Below, piece by piece: positions 43,698 through 51,723 of a DNA stretch of 64,000 bases. Position 1 is the first letter of the stretch. Each line of letters begins with the position of its first letter. A program made the translations under genes and the position numbers. The notes under the pieces were generated by a model. That model ran no database searches and was not told where the DNA came from. It saw only the letters and a program-made list of their open reading frames with translations. The DNA is from Rheinheimera tangshanensis (GTDB lineage: Bacteria; Pseudomonadota; Gammaproteobacteria; Enterobacterales; Alteromonadaceae): contig NZ_BMLH01000004.1 of NCBI RefSeq assembly GCF_014645135.1, positions 62,001 through 126,000 on the forward strand, in the 5' to 3' direction.

Positions 43698-44984
43698 TTA
43701 ACCCAATGTCTGCAACTTCTTTTGCAAAAAGCGCTGTTCAGCCTGTTGGCTGGTTTTACTTAACGCGTTTTTATAATAAAACTTTGCCAGTCGGTTGTGG
43801 CCAAGTTTTTGGTGTATATCGGCTAAAGCGGCGTCAAGCAGGTGGTACTGCGCCAGTTCGCCATTTTGTTCCAGCGCCTGTAAGAGTGGTAATGCCGCAG
43901 CCGGGCCTTGCGCCATACTGATGGCTACGGCTCGGTTTAACAGCACCACAGGCGAGGCTTCAAATCGATACAGCACATCGTACAAAGCAACAATTTGTGG
44001 CCAGTCGGTACTTGCAGCATCCGGGCTTTGTGCATGCAGTGCAGCTATGGCGGCCTGCAAGCCATAAGGACCAACACGGCGGCCTGTTAAAGAGCGCTCA
44101 ACCAGTTGAACCCCTTGTTGGATCAAGGCCTGATCCCATAAGCTTCTGTCCTGAGCAGCCAGTAATATCAGGTCACCCTGTGGATCAATACGGGCATGGC
44201 GCCGTGATTCCTGCAATAACAACAAAGCCAATAAGCCCATAGTTTCAGTGTCGGGTTGTAACTGCAGTAATAAAAAACCAAGTCGTATGGCCTGAGCTGA
44301 CAGCTCTGCACACAGCAACTGGTCGCCCGAACTTTGGTTATAACCTTCATTGAACAGCAGATAAATCACTTTAAGCACAACATCCAGCCGCTCTGGCAAT
44401 TGTTCTGCAGTGGGAATTTCATAAGGAATAGCAGCGTCACGTATTTTGTTTTTTGCCCTGACTATCCGCTGGGCTATGGTGACTGGGCTGGTTAAAAAAG
44501 CTTTGGCAATTTGCTCAGTCGTCAGGCCACAAATTTCGCGTAAGGTGAGCGCAATTTGGGCTTCGGTGGATAAAGCCGGATGACAGCAGGTGAAAATCAG
44601 TCGAAGCTCATCGTCCTGCCAGTTTTGAGCGCTGCTTTCATCGGGTTGGAAAGCTTCGATGTCTTCATCTTGTTCAAACAGCCATTGTTGTTGATATTTA
44701 CGCTGGCTTTGCTGCTGGCGAATTTTATCTATGGCTTTAAAGCGTCCTGTGGAGACCAGCCAGGCTCTGGGCTCTGTGGGTAATCCCTCGACAGGCCATT
44801 GTTGTAAAGCACAGGCAAAGGCCTCCTGCAGAGCTTCTTCGGCCAGTTCAAAATCACCCAAAAGCCGGATCAGAGTGGCCAGCACCCTGCGACTTTCTTG
44901 TTGGTACAGTGCCGAAATAGTTTCGGCTGTGACCCGGCTATGCAACAACTTATGAACTTTGCATGTTGGCGAAGTCGGCGGCAA
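43698..44984 (-). CDS. ECF sigma factor with C-terminal TPR-like domain (ECF42 type)
   Basis: A 428-residue protein. Sigma region 2 covers about residues 25-95 (LLGDFELAEEALQEAFACALQQWP, PRAWLVSTGRFKAIDKIR), and region 4 about 130-190 (ALTLREICGLTTEQIAKAFLTSPVTIAQRIVRAKNKIR). A long DUF6596/TPR-like C-terminus of about 230 residues follows. This layout and adjacent DGPF genes match the ECF42 group, which has no anti-sigma factor and is thought to be controlled by its C-terminal domain. The start is uncertain: TTG 44984, 44948 or 44945, all overlapping or abutting the upstream gene. Confidence 0.87.
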   Translation of the reverse strand: MPPTSPTCKVHKLLHSRVTAETISALYQQESRRVLATLIRLLGDFELAEEALQEAFACALQQWPVEGLPTEPRAWLVSTGRFKAIDKIRQQQSQRKYQQQWLFEQDEDIEAFQPDESSAQNWQDDELRLIFTCCHPALSTEAQIALTLREICGLTTEQIAKAFLTSPVTIAQRIVRAKNKIRDAAIPYEIPTAEQLPERLDVVLKVIYLLFNEGYNQSSGDQLLCAELSAQAIRLGFLLLQLQPDTETMGLLALLLLQESRRHARIDPQGDLILLAAQDRSLWDQALIQQGVQLVERSLTGRRVGPYGLQAAIAALHAQSPDAASTDWPQIVALYDVLYRFEASPVVLLNRAVAISMAQGPAAALPLLQALEQNGELAQYHLLDAALADIHQKLGHNRLAKFYYKNALSKTSQQAEQRFLQKKLQTLG

Positions 44985-45357
44985 TCTGCTGTATATCTTC
45001 AGGAAAATCGTCCATATCCTGAATTTGTCGCACTTCGATCACTTCGTTATCACCAGCCGGACATAAACTGGCCCAGTGAATAGCTTCGGCTTTGGAATTG
45101 ACTTTTATCATCCAATAACCACCCAGCACTTCTTTGGTCTCAGTAAAAGGCCCGTCAGTAACCAGCGCCTTGCCTGCACTGAAGCTGACACGAGCGCCCA
45201 TAGAAGGTGGATGTAAACCTTCACAGCTCATCAAAATACCGGCTTGCTGTAGTTTTCTGTTGTAGTCCATCATGGCTTCTACAGCCGAAGCTTCCGGCAT
45301 AGCGCCTGGGGCTGCGCTTTCATAGCCTTTAGGGATCATCAGCAGCATAAAACGCAT
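44950..45357 (-). CDS. DGPF/YCII-related domain protein
   Basis: A 135-residue protein of the YCII-related DGPF family (named for the motif seen here in ALVTDGPFTETKEVLGGYWMIKV). It begins MRFMLLMIPKGYES, as family members do. It is a dimeric ferredoxin-like fold of unknown function, nearly always encoded beside ECF42 sigma factors. ATG 45357 has a strong SD (GGAGG), whereas the longer frame to 45429 does not. It overlaps the sigma frame by up to 35 bp. Confidence 0.88.
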   Translation of the reverse strand: MRFMLLMIPKGYESAAPGAMPEASAVEAMMDYNRKLQQAGILMSCEGLHPPSMGARVSFSAGKALVTDGPFTETKEVLGGYWMIKVNSKAEAIHWASLCPAGDNEVIEVRQIQDMDDFPEDIQQIAADFANMQSS

Positions 45358-45358
45358 C

Positions 45359-45703
45359 TTATACCTCCAGTTGCCGAACAGGACGAACCTCAACAGAGCC
45401 CACACGAGCTGCCGGAATACCAGCAGCAAGCTGTATCGCTTCGTTTAAATCTTTGGCTTCGACCAGATAAAACCCAGCCAGTTGCTCTTTGGTTTCGGCA
45501 AAAGGCCCATCGGTTAACAAGGTTTTACCAGCGCGCACCCGCACTGTGGTGGCTGTATCTACAGGCTGCAGCGCTTCGGCGGCCAGCATACGACCACTGT
45601 TTTGCACTGATGTTGCGTATGCAAAACATTCCTCGTCTTTGGGGCTGTCGGGCAAGGAGTGCAGCAATTTCTCATCACTGTAGACCAAACATAAGTATTT
45701 CAT
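45359..45703 (-). CDS. DGPF/YCII-related domain protein, second copy
   Basis: A 114-residue paralogue of the preceding protein, with the same core TLLTDGPFAETKEQLAGFYLVEAKDLNEA. It is about 20 residues shorter. Its stop is 1 bp from the next start, so it is co-translated with the other DGPF gene. Two DGPF paralogues in tandem are usual in ECF42 loci, where they may form heteromers; the substrate is unknown. Confidence 0.88.
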   Translation of the reverse strand: MKYLCLVYSDEKLLHSLPDSPKDEECFAYATSVQNSGRMLAAEALQPVDTATTVRVRAGKTLLTDGPFAETKEQLAGFYLVEAKDLNEAIQLAAGIPAARVGSVEVRPVRQLEV

Positions 45704-45712
45704 CGCTGCTCC

Positions 45713-46141
45713 TCAGGCCTCTGGTGTTAGTTCAAATAATACCGCTCCAGATACCATATCAAAAGGCACGGAAAAATGGTCATGAAGAATACGCCATTGG
45801 CCTTGCTGCATTTGCCAGCCTTGGGTCAGGCGCATCCAGCAGCCCTGAGTTTCGCCTTTTTCATTGCTGCCTTCGCAGTAAACCAACGCATGGCTAAAGG
45901 CGATCTGATCATTTTGCTGAATAGTTAAATCACGTAGTTCAAACTTTGAATGGCCGCCAGCGCAGAACTCCATACAGCGTTGCCAGTGGGCTTTATAGGC
46001 AACTTTCCCCTTGAACTGTAGTTGAGCAACTGCGTCATAAGCAATGAGTTCATCAGCGTAAAATGCCATAACCTGGCTGATGTTCTGACTGAGCACTGCC
46101 TGCGCCCACTGAGCAGATAACTGTTGAATAGAATGAGTCAT
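45713..46141 (-). CDS. SnoaL/NTF2-like (DUF4440-type) protein
   Basis: A 142-residue NTF2-fold protein. It reads QLSAQWAQAVLSQNISQVMAFYADELIAYD at the N-terminus and GCWMRLTQGWQMQQGQWRILHDHFSVPFD near the end, typical of SnoaL-3/ketosteroid-isomerase-like domains. It is the first gene of the ECF42 operon (SnoaL, DGPF, DGPF, sigma). ATG 46141 has AGAGGA upstream; the frame to 46210 adds an unlikely 23 residues. The role is unknown. Confidence 0.85.
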   Translation of the reverse strand: MTHSIQQLSAQWAQAVLSQNISQVMAFYADELIAYDAVAQLQFKGKVAYKAHWQRCMEFCAGGHSKFELRDLTIQQNDQIAFSHALVYCEGSNEKGETQGCWMRLTQGWQMQQGQWRILHDHFSVPFDMVSGAVLFELTPEA

Positions 46142-46321
46142 GTTGTGTCCTCTTTGGGTTGAATGACTCTGTAGTCGAAGCGGCCAGGCTGAATTCGACA
46201 GTTTGCACAAAATAATTTGAATTTATTTGCTCTTGCTGAGTAAAAGTGACGTATAAATTAAACAGTCAAAAGAAAGCAGTGCTAAAAAACATGTTAAGTC
46301 CAGCAACTGACCAGAGTATTT

Positions 46322-47332
46322 ATGCCAGAACGTCAACGTTATAGTAGTCTGGCTCTTGAGCACGCTGCCCGGCCCTTACTGCTGTTGGTGCAGCATTTAA
46401 CCGGGCTGGATACTACCTTTTTAACCCGTATCGACTGGAATGCACTGACTCAGCAAGTGATTTTAGTGGAAGGTCCTTTGCATCTGCCTATTGAGGAAGG
46501 TTCAGTTGTGAACTGGTCCGACTCGATGTGCCGCGTGCTATTTGATGCCAATCTCAGCTACTCAGATTCTGTTCCCTCCACATTTCCGGGGTCCGCAGGC
46601 GCAGCTTTAGGTATGCAAACTTTTTTTGCCATCCCTGTATTGTCGAAAGGACAAACCATAGGAACTTTGTGTGGCGCCAGTACTGAACCCATTCATATTC
46701 AACAGCATACCTTAACCAGCCTGAAACTGATTGCCGATGCAATGGCTTATCAACTGGCGCTGGACCAGCAGATGCAGTTGCAACAAAAACGGGTGAAGGT
46801 CGCTGAAAAAACTATAGATAAGCTGTACCGGCAAGCCCAGCAAATGGAAACTCTGGCTCATACCGATGTATTAACGGGCCTGGATAACCGTCGCGCTTTT
46901 CAGACAAAATTCGAACAGTATCTGCTTGATGCTGAGACTCATGGCACCGGGCTGGCGTTGATGATGATCGATATCGATGAGTTCAAGCAGTTAAACGATC
47001 AACATGGTCACGAAACCGGTGATCTGGCTTTGCAGCATTTAGCTCAGGTGCTGACTGCTGTCGCCAGGCAAAGTGATATCGCCTGTCGTTTAGGTGGCGA
47101 TGAATTTGTACTAGCGGCGACTGATACCGATGCCGAAGGCTTGATGCATTTGGCGTTGAGGGTACAACAGGAGTTTAAACAGCGGATGTTGCAGTCTGGC
47201 TTAGCCAGTAGTTTAAGTATTGGTATTGCAAGCACCGCAGAAAGCGCTTTGGATCAACTGTTACAACGAGCTGATCAGGCCTTGTATAAAGCAAAAGCTT
47301 TGGGGCGGGACAGGGCGGAGCGAGCGGGTTAG
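46322..47332 (+). CDS. GAF-GGDEF diguanylate cyclase
   Basis: A 336-residue cytoplasmic protein with a GAF domain (about 15-150; QTFFAIPVLSKGQTIGTLCGAS), a short coiled linker and a GGDEF domain (about 175-333). The active loop is LGGDEF with I-site RQSD five residues upstream, so it should make c-di-GMP with product inhibition. It is divergent from the ECF42 operon and overlaps the convergent hydrolase gene by 4 bp. Confidence 0.92.
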   Translation: MPERQRYSSLALEHAARPLLLLVQHLTGLDTTFLTRIDWNALTQQVILVEGPLHLPIEEGSVVNWSDSMCRVLFDANLSYSDSVPSTFPGSAGAALGMQTFFAIPVLSKGQTIGTLCGASTEPIHIQQHTLTSLKLIADAMAYQLALDQQMQLQQKRVKVAEKTIDKLYRQAQQMETLAHTDVLTGLDNRRAFQTKFEQYLLDAETHGTGLALMMIDIDEFKQLNDQHGHETGDLALQHLAQVLTAVARQSDIACRLGGDEFVLAATDTDAEGLMHLALRVQQEFKQRMLQSGLASSLSIGIASTAESALDQLLQRADQALYKAKALGRDRAERAG

Positions 47333-48342
47333 GGCGCAGCCACTGGTTTTTGGCTACTGTGTTGATGTTGGCGAAACCAGTTCAGCATTTCCTGACGCTC
47401 CTGCTCTTTGTAATCAGTTAATAAATGGTCAGCCTCTTTAAATTCAATCAGCTTTACCGGTCGTTGTAGCTCTGTCAGTCTGGCAGCCAGACGTTTTGAA
47501 TTATCCGGATGCACTCTTTTATCTTGTCCGCCATGCATCAGCAATACAGGCAAAGTGGCTGGTAATTCCTCCGCCCAGAACAGTACTGAACGTTGCCGTA
47601 GCTCTTGTTGTTTGTTCTGATCGTAGTTTGGGATCAGACTACGAAACACAAGCTCCATCTCTGGTAAACGTGATAGTTCAGTCACTAAATCTGTCGGGGC
47701 TCCAGTGACAGCGATAGCACGGATGTCATCACGCTGACGGGCGGTGAGATAACTCATGATCCCCCCTCTGCTGATGCCGTATAAAAAGATATTCTCTGCA
47801 TCCGCACCCGGCAGCTTTTTCGCCAGCTCAATCAATTGATGGATATCCTGTACGTCAGCGCCACCAAACTGATCTTTGCCATAGATCTGTTGGTTTTGTG
47901 GTACTGAACCTCTGTATTGGCTGGCTAATACGATAAAACCTTGTTGGGCCAGAGGGCTCAGTTGGCGTAACACTGAAACAAAATCCAGCCGGCCTAAGGC
48001 CGAATTACCGCCTCTGTTGTAGATAATCACAGGCCATTTTTGTGGCGGTGTTGCTTTGGGTTGCAGACCCCAGGCTTGTACTAAAAACTGATCAGAGTGG
48101 TACTCCAACTGGGCGCAATCCAGCAGTTGTTGAGTGCGTTCAAATTGCTTTTCCGGTAATAACCAGGAGGCTAACCAATAATCCAGACTATACCAGGACG
48201 TCTGTTGCCGGGCCTGTTGTACCATTTGCTGATAATCAGGATAAAGCTCGAGGCAGGATTGTTGTGTGGCAAAGCCTGGCCAGCTCTGCGCCATGCTTTG
48301 GCTTTGATAAGAAAGCAGCAATGCGAACCAAAACAGTTTCAT
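47329..48342 (-). CDS. exported S9-type alpha/beta hydrolase
   Basis: A 337-residue serine hydrolase of the prolyl-oligopeptidase-like fold. A Sec signal peptide (first ~18 residues, ending SMAQS) precedes VIIYNRGGNSALGRLDF and the nucleophile motif YGISRGGIMSYLTA. Asp is in MHGGQDKRVHPDNS, and His in EADHLLTDY. There is no beta-propeller domain, so it may be a dipeptidyl-peptidase-like or esterase-type enzyme acting in the periplasm. The start is ATG 48342, with AGG upstream; ATG 48354 is less likely. Confidence 0.85.
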   Translation of the reverse strand: MKLFWFALLLSYQSQSMAQSWPGFATQQSCLELYPDYQQMVQQARQQTSWYSLDYWLASWLLPEKQFERTQQLLDCAQLEYHSDQFLVQAWGLQPKATPPQKWPVIIYNRGGNSALGRLDFVSVLRQLSPLAQQGFIVLASQYRGSVPQNQQIYGKDQFGGADVQDIHQLIELAKKLPGADAENIFLYGISRGGIMSYLTARQRDDIRAIAVTGAPTDLVTELSRLPEMELVFRSLIPNYDQNKQQELRQRSVLFWAEELPATLPVLLMHGGQDKRVHPDNSKRLAARLTELQRPVKLIEFKEADHLLTDYKEQERQEMLNWFRQHQHSSQKPVAAP

Positions 48343-48477
48343 AACCAACCTCATAAAAGACGCCGTCTGAGTGTAACGCTTTGGCTGATTAATTTGTGCT
48401 TAGGATTGTAACAAAAGTTAATTCAGCTTAGAGTCAAATCAAGCCGTAGAGTTTAATCTGACTCCGAGCCGTTCATC

Positions 48478-48936
48478 CTAGGACTGTGGCCAGTCCCATG
48501 AACCTACATGTAGTTTACCCTGCCAGTCTTCAATCAATAACCAGACTTTATCGCCGTCTTTAGGTTGCGCTGTCGCTTTGGCATGCACATGCTGGGCAAA
48601 AGAGCTACCGTGCAGGATACTCAAGTCGGCTTCAGCAAAATCTTCTATCGCAGGTTGCTCTGCTGCTATCGCCATATAAGCCTGACGGATATTAGCGACA
48701 CAACCTTCACAAAACTGCAGGCTGAAATCTTTCACCCAATCGCCGTGATGCTGGTAAGGTGCATCGTTGGTGAGTGGAGTGGGTGTTACTTCAAAAGTAC
48801 CAATGGTCTGTGTCGGCCAGGACGCCGGAAACACAGGGTTCATCGCTTCGTACAAAAACCAGAAAGGTAGAATTAATACCAGACCATTGAGTTTAAATTT
48901 ATTACGTTGCCACCAGTTGTCTGAACGTTGTGCCAT
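48478..48936 (-). CDS. membrane-anchored CxxC protein of the PepSY operon, unknown function
   Basis: A 152-residue protein I do not recognise. A basic N-terminus (QRNKFKL) precedes one membrane helix (about residues 16-33), so most of the chain should be periplasmic. A Cys-x-x-Cys pair occurs in LQFCEGCVANIRQ (about 74-77), and DKVWLLIEDWQGKLHVGSWDWP lies at the end. Its ATG shares one base with the stop of the upstream PepSY gene, so the two are coupled. A role in metal or thiol handling at the inner membrane is possible but not shown. Confidence 0.75.
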   Translation of the reverse strand: MAQRSDNWWQRNKFKLNGLVLILPFWFLYEAMNPVFPASWPTQTIGTFEVTPTPLTNDAPYQHHGDWVKDFSLQFCEGCVANIRQAYMAIAAEQPAIEDFAEADLSILHGSSFAQHVHAKATAQPKDGDKVWLLIEDWQGKLHVGSWDWPQS

Positions 48937-50111
48937 CAGGAATTTACCTCTGAAGTTGTGTAACTGGTTACAGGTTCTTTACGAGCCGCTTTCATAGTGC
49001 GGCTGCCCCAAATCATAAAGCCTGTAATCGACATACCAGATAACAATAAACCAAACAGGAACCAGATAATTTTCGTCCAGATACCGCCTATGGTGCCGTA
49101 ATGCAGCGGATCTGCTATGTGGCTAATGACTTCAAGACCGGACATTTGCGCTGGGGTGTGTACATCAGTGACTGCGCCTGTCCATGGATTCACTAATACG
49201 GTGTAAGAATACTGATCAAAGAAGACAGAATCACCAGAACCTGAAATACGATACAAATCTCTGTTATGCTCCGGCATCATGATGTAAGCCGGTTCCAGCT
49301 CTGGCAAAGTTTGTTTGGCAATCACCAGTGCATCTTCCAGTGAATAAGGTGCTGTATGTTTTTGTCCTGCAGCCGGTACTTCAGCTGCCGTCAGAATTTT
49401 CGGTTCATGGTAAAACTCAATATCGTTATGCCATAAAATTGCCTGCAACAGATACCACAAGCCGGTTAAGCTCATCACCACTAAAAACCAAATCGACCAG
49501 ACCCCAGCCAGACGGTGTAAATCAGTTAATAGGGTTTTACGTCCTTGATTGAACCGTATTTTAGGTTGGGTGAAAGACTTCCAGAAGTTTTTATAAATCA
49601 CTAAACCAGTGATTAACGACATCAGCATCAGGATAGCCATACCACTGACAAGGTAATAGCCAACACTGTAACTGCTCTGCCAGGGGAATAATAACCAACC
49701 GTGTAACGAACGCATAAAGCTAATAAAATTCAGGCCGTAGTTTAGCTCCTGTACTTTGCCTGTGTACTGGTTGACGTAAGCGATGCCAAAAGGTGCTTTT
49801 GCTGTGGAAAATATCACAGCGTTCACCAGATAAGGTTCCATCACCATCACACTGCCTACTTCAGCATCAGGTACTTCAGCTTTGACGGCGGCAATCAGTT
49901 CAGTAGCAGGTTTGACTGGCAGATTTTGTGGATTTTCTGCTCTGGAGTTGGGGTTGGTTAGCCAGGTCAGTTCATGACTAAACACCGCAATAGTGCCTGT
50001 TAAGCACACAGCACAAAAAATTAACCAGACAGGTAAACCTACCCAGCCATGTAATAAAAACCAGAAACGTTGTTTGAGCTTAAACACCGGAAAATCAGCC
50101 TTATTCAGCAA
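48936..50111 (-). CDS. PepSY-associated TM helix protein (iron-uptake type)
   Basis: A 391-residue inner-membrane protein of the PepSY-associated TM family (PF03929). It has about four membrane helices: near residues 17-42 (LLHGWVGLPVWLIFCAVCLTG), about 150, about 200 (LHRLAGVWSIWFLVVMSLTGLWYL) and about 350-370. Conserved histidines occur in the helices (LHGW, LHR, HYGTIGG). Members sit beside siderophore receptors and may reduce ferric siderophores or other periplasmic substrates. A Fur-like box lies 30-46 bp before the start. Confidence 0.88.
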   Translation of the reverse strand: MLNKADFPVFKLKQRFWFLLHGWVGLPVWLIFCAVCLTGTIAVFSHELTWLTNPNSRAENPQNLPVKPATELIAAVKAEVPDAEVGSVMVMEPYLVNAVIFSTAKAPFGIAYVNQYTGKVQELNYGLNFISFMRSLHGWLLFPWQSSYSVGYYLVSGMAILMLMSLITGLVIYKNFWKSFTQPKIRFNQGRKTLLTDLHRLAGVWSIWFLVVMSLTGLWYLLQAILWHNDIEFYHEPKILTAAEVPAAGQKHTAPYSLEDALVIAKQTLPELEPAYIMMPEHNRDLYRISGSGDSVFFDQYSYTVLVNPWTGAVTDVHTPAQMSGLEVISHIADPLHYGTIGGIWTKIIWFLFGLLLSGMSITGFMIWGSRTMKAARKEPVTSYTTSEVNS

Positions 50112-50140
50112 GGGATGAAAATGTTCTTAATAATAATGCG

Positions 50141-50157
50141 GATAAGAATGGTTATCA
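50141..50157. promoter_or_regulatory. putative Fur box
   Basis: GATAAGAATGGTTATCA on the plus strand, TGATAACCATTCTTATC on the coding strand: outer GATAA/TTATC arms as in Fur boxes, but an imperfect centre. Upstream of the PepSY operon, consistent with iron repression. Confidence 0.55.
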
Positions 50158-50191
50158 ATAGCTGGGCGATGACTGGCGGTCATGCGAAGAT

Positions 50192-50237
50192 AAAAAAGGG
50201 CGTCCGTTGGGAAATGGGACTAACCGGACGCCCAAAA
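50192..50237 (-). terminator. rho-independent terminator of the RND operon
   Basis: Read on the minus strand: GGGCGTCCGGTT pairs with AACGGACGCCC (one bulged base), loop of 13 nt, then TTTTTTA. It follows the outer-membrane factor gene by about 50 bp and ends the efflux operon before the PepSY region. Confidence 0.9.
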
Positions 50238-50283
50238 GTTACTCGTTAATAAAAGCTGACGCGGCAGCCAGCTTGCAGGCTAC

Positions 50284-51723
50284 TTATTCTTTCACTAAGG
50301 CTATTTGTGGTGTGTTTGGCTCCAGCTCTAAACCCCCTGCAAAAGCACGGTAGACAGAGACCAAACGCTGGAAGCTTTGCGCCGACAGCACCGCCTGTTG
50401 ATCGCGGGCTGCTAACCACTCACGCTCGGCGTCCAGCAAGTCAAGAAACTCAGTAGTGCCGGCTTCGTATTGAGCCCGGGTCAGCTGCACTGCCTGTTCA
50501 GTGGCGGCTACTTGTTGCTGTGCGCTTAATTGCTGCTCACGGCTTGTTTTATAGCCGTGCAGTGAAGTCTGCATTTGCGCCAGCGCATCAAACACCGTCT
50601 GCTGGAATCGGGCAAAGGCCATTTGCTGTTCTGCTTCTGCACCGCGAATACGGGCCTGAATGGAACTTAGCTCTGTGGCTTGCCAGCGTAAGCTAGGCGC
50701 TATACTCCAGGCCTCGTTTTGCGAACCCAGACTCAGGCCTGGGCTTGAAATAAAACCTAAAAACCCGCTGACAGACACTTCCGGGTATAACTCGGCGGTG
50801 GCTACCCCTATATCTGCAGTACTGGCGGCCAGTTCCCGCTCGGCTACTGCCACGTCAGTTCTGAACTTTAAGTAGTTGTGCTGATTGGCAAAAGACAAAG
50901 GTTTATTCAGCTCAGGCAAAGCTTCGCTTCTGCTTTTCACTAAAGAGCCATCAACCACAAACTGCTCTGCAGGTTGGGCGACTAAAGCGGCCAGAGTGGC
51001 GTTAGCCTGAGCTTTGGCAAAAGCAAATTGCGGCATTGTACTTTGCAACTGATAAATCTGTGCGTCGATACGGCTGATTTCCAGATCCGAAGCTACACCT
51101 GCGTCACGGCGCGCCAGAATAATCTGTTTGGTACGACGTAAATTGCCCAGATTTTGTTCGGCCACACTCAGGCGCAGTTCAGCACCGCGATAGTCACCAT
51201 AACTGGCGGCTACCTGAGCTAACAATTGCACTTTTGCTTCCTGCCATGCCAGTTCAGCCCCTTGGGCTCTGGCATCTGCGGCTTCAGCGGCACGGCGCAG
51301 CTTGCCAAACAAATCCAAATCCCAGCTTAAAGCACCGCCTAAATTGGCTTGGCGCTGAATTTGCCCGGCGTTTTGCGCCGCACTGTCCGGCACCTGATTG
51401 TTTTGCTGACTGGCGGTGATATCCATACGAGGCAGATGATCATTGTCACTGTCTTCAAAGACGGCATAAGCACGTTTTACGTTGGCTTCTGCCGCAGCTA
51501 AGGTCTGGTTATTCAGCAAAGCCTTTTCTATCAGTTGATTTAATACTGGATCATTAAATTGTTGCCACCAGTGTTGGGCTTTATCCGCTGCTCTGTATTC
51601 AGCGGGCAGTTGCACCTGATTGGCAGCTACAGGAGCTGCATAGCTTGGTCCTACCGATGCACAACCAAACAACAGTGATGCTAAAGCCATACTGATAGCG
51701 GTTAAACGAATGGTTTTACGCAT
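50284..51723 (-). CDS. RND efflux outer-membrane factor (NodT/OprM family)
   Basis: A 479-residue outer-membrane lipoprotein that forms the exit duct of a tripartite pump. The lipobox LLFGCAS is at about residues 18-22. Two OEP repeats follow (about 55-260 and 270-460), with AAEANVKRAYAVFEDSDNDHLPRMDI and the mirrored VQLTRAQYEAGTTEFLDLLDAEREWL. It overlaps the permease gene by 8 bp and is the last gene of the operon, followed by a strong terminator. Confidence 0.95.
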   Translation of the reverse strand: MRKTIRLTAISMALASLLFGCASVGPSYAAPVAANQVQLPAEYRAADKAQHWWQQFNDPVLNQLIEKALLNNQTLAAAEANVKRAYAVFEDSDNDHLPRMDITASQQNNQVPDSAAQNAGQIQRQANLGGALSWDLDLFGKLRRAAEAADARAQGAELAWQEAKVQLLAQVAASYGDYRGAELRLSVAEQNLGNLRRTKQIILARRDAGVASDLEISRIDAQIYQLQSTMPQFAFAKAQANATLAALVAQPAEQFVVDGSLVKSRSEALPELNKPLSFANQHNYLKFRTDVAVAERELAASTADIGVATAELYPEVSVSGFLGFISSPGLSLGSQNEAWSIAPSLRWQATELSSIQARIRGAEAEQQMAFARFQQTVFDALAQMQTSLHGYKTSREQQLSAQQQVAATEQAVQLTRAQYEAGTTEFLDLLDAEREWLAARDQQAVLSAQSFQRLVSVYRAFAGGLELEPNTPQIALVKE

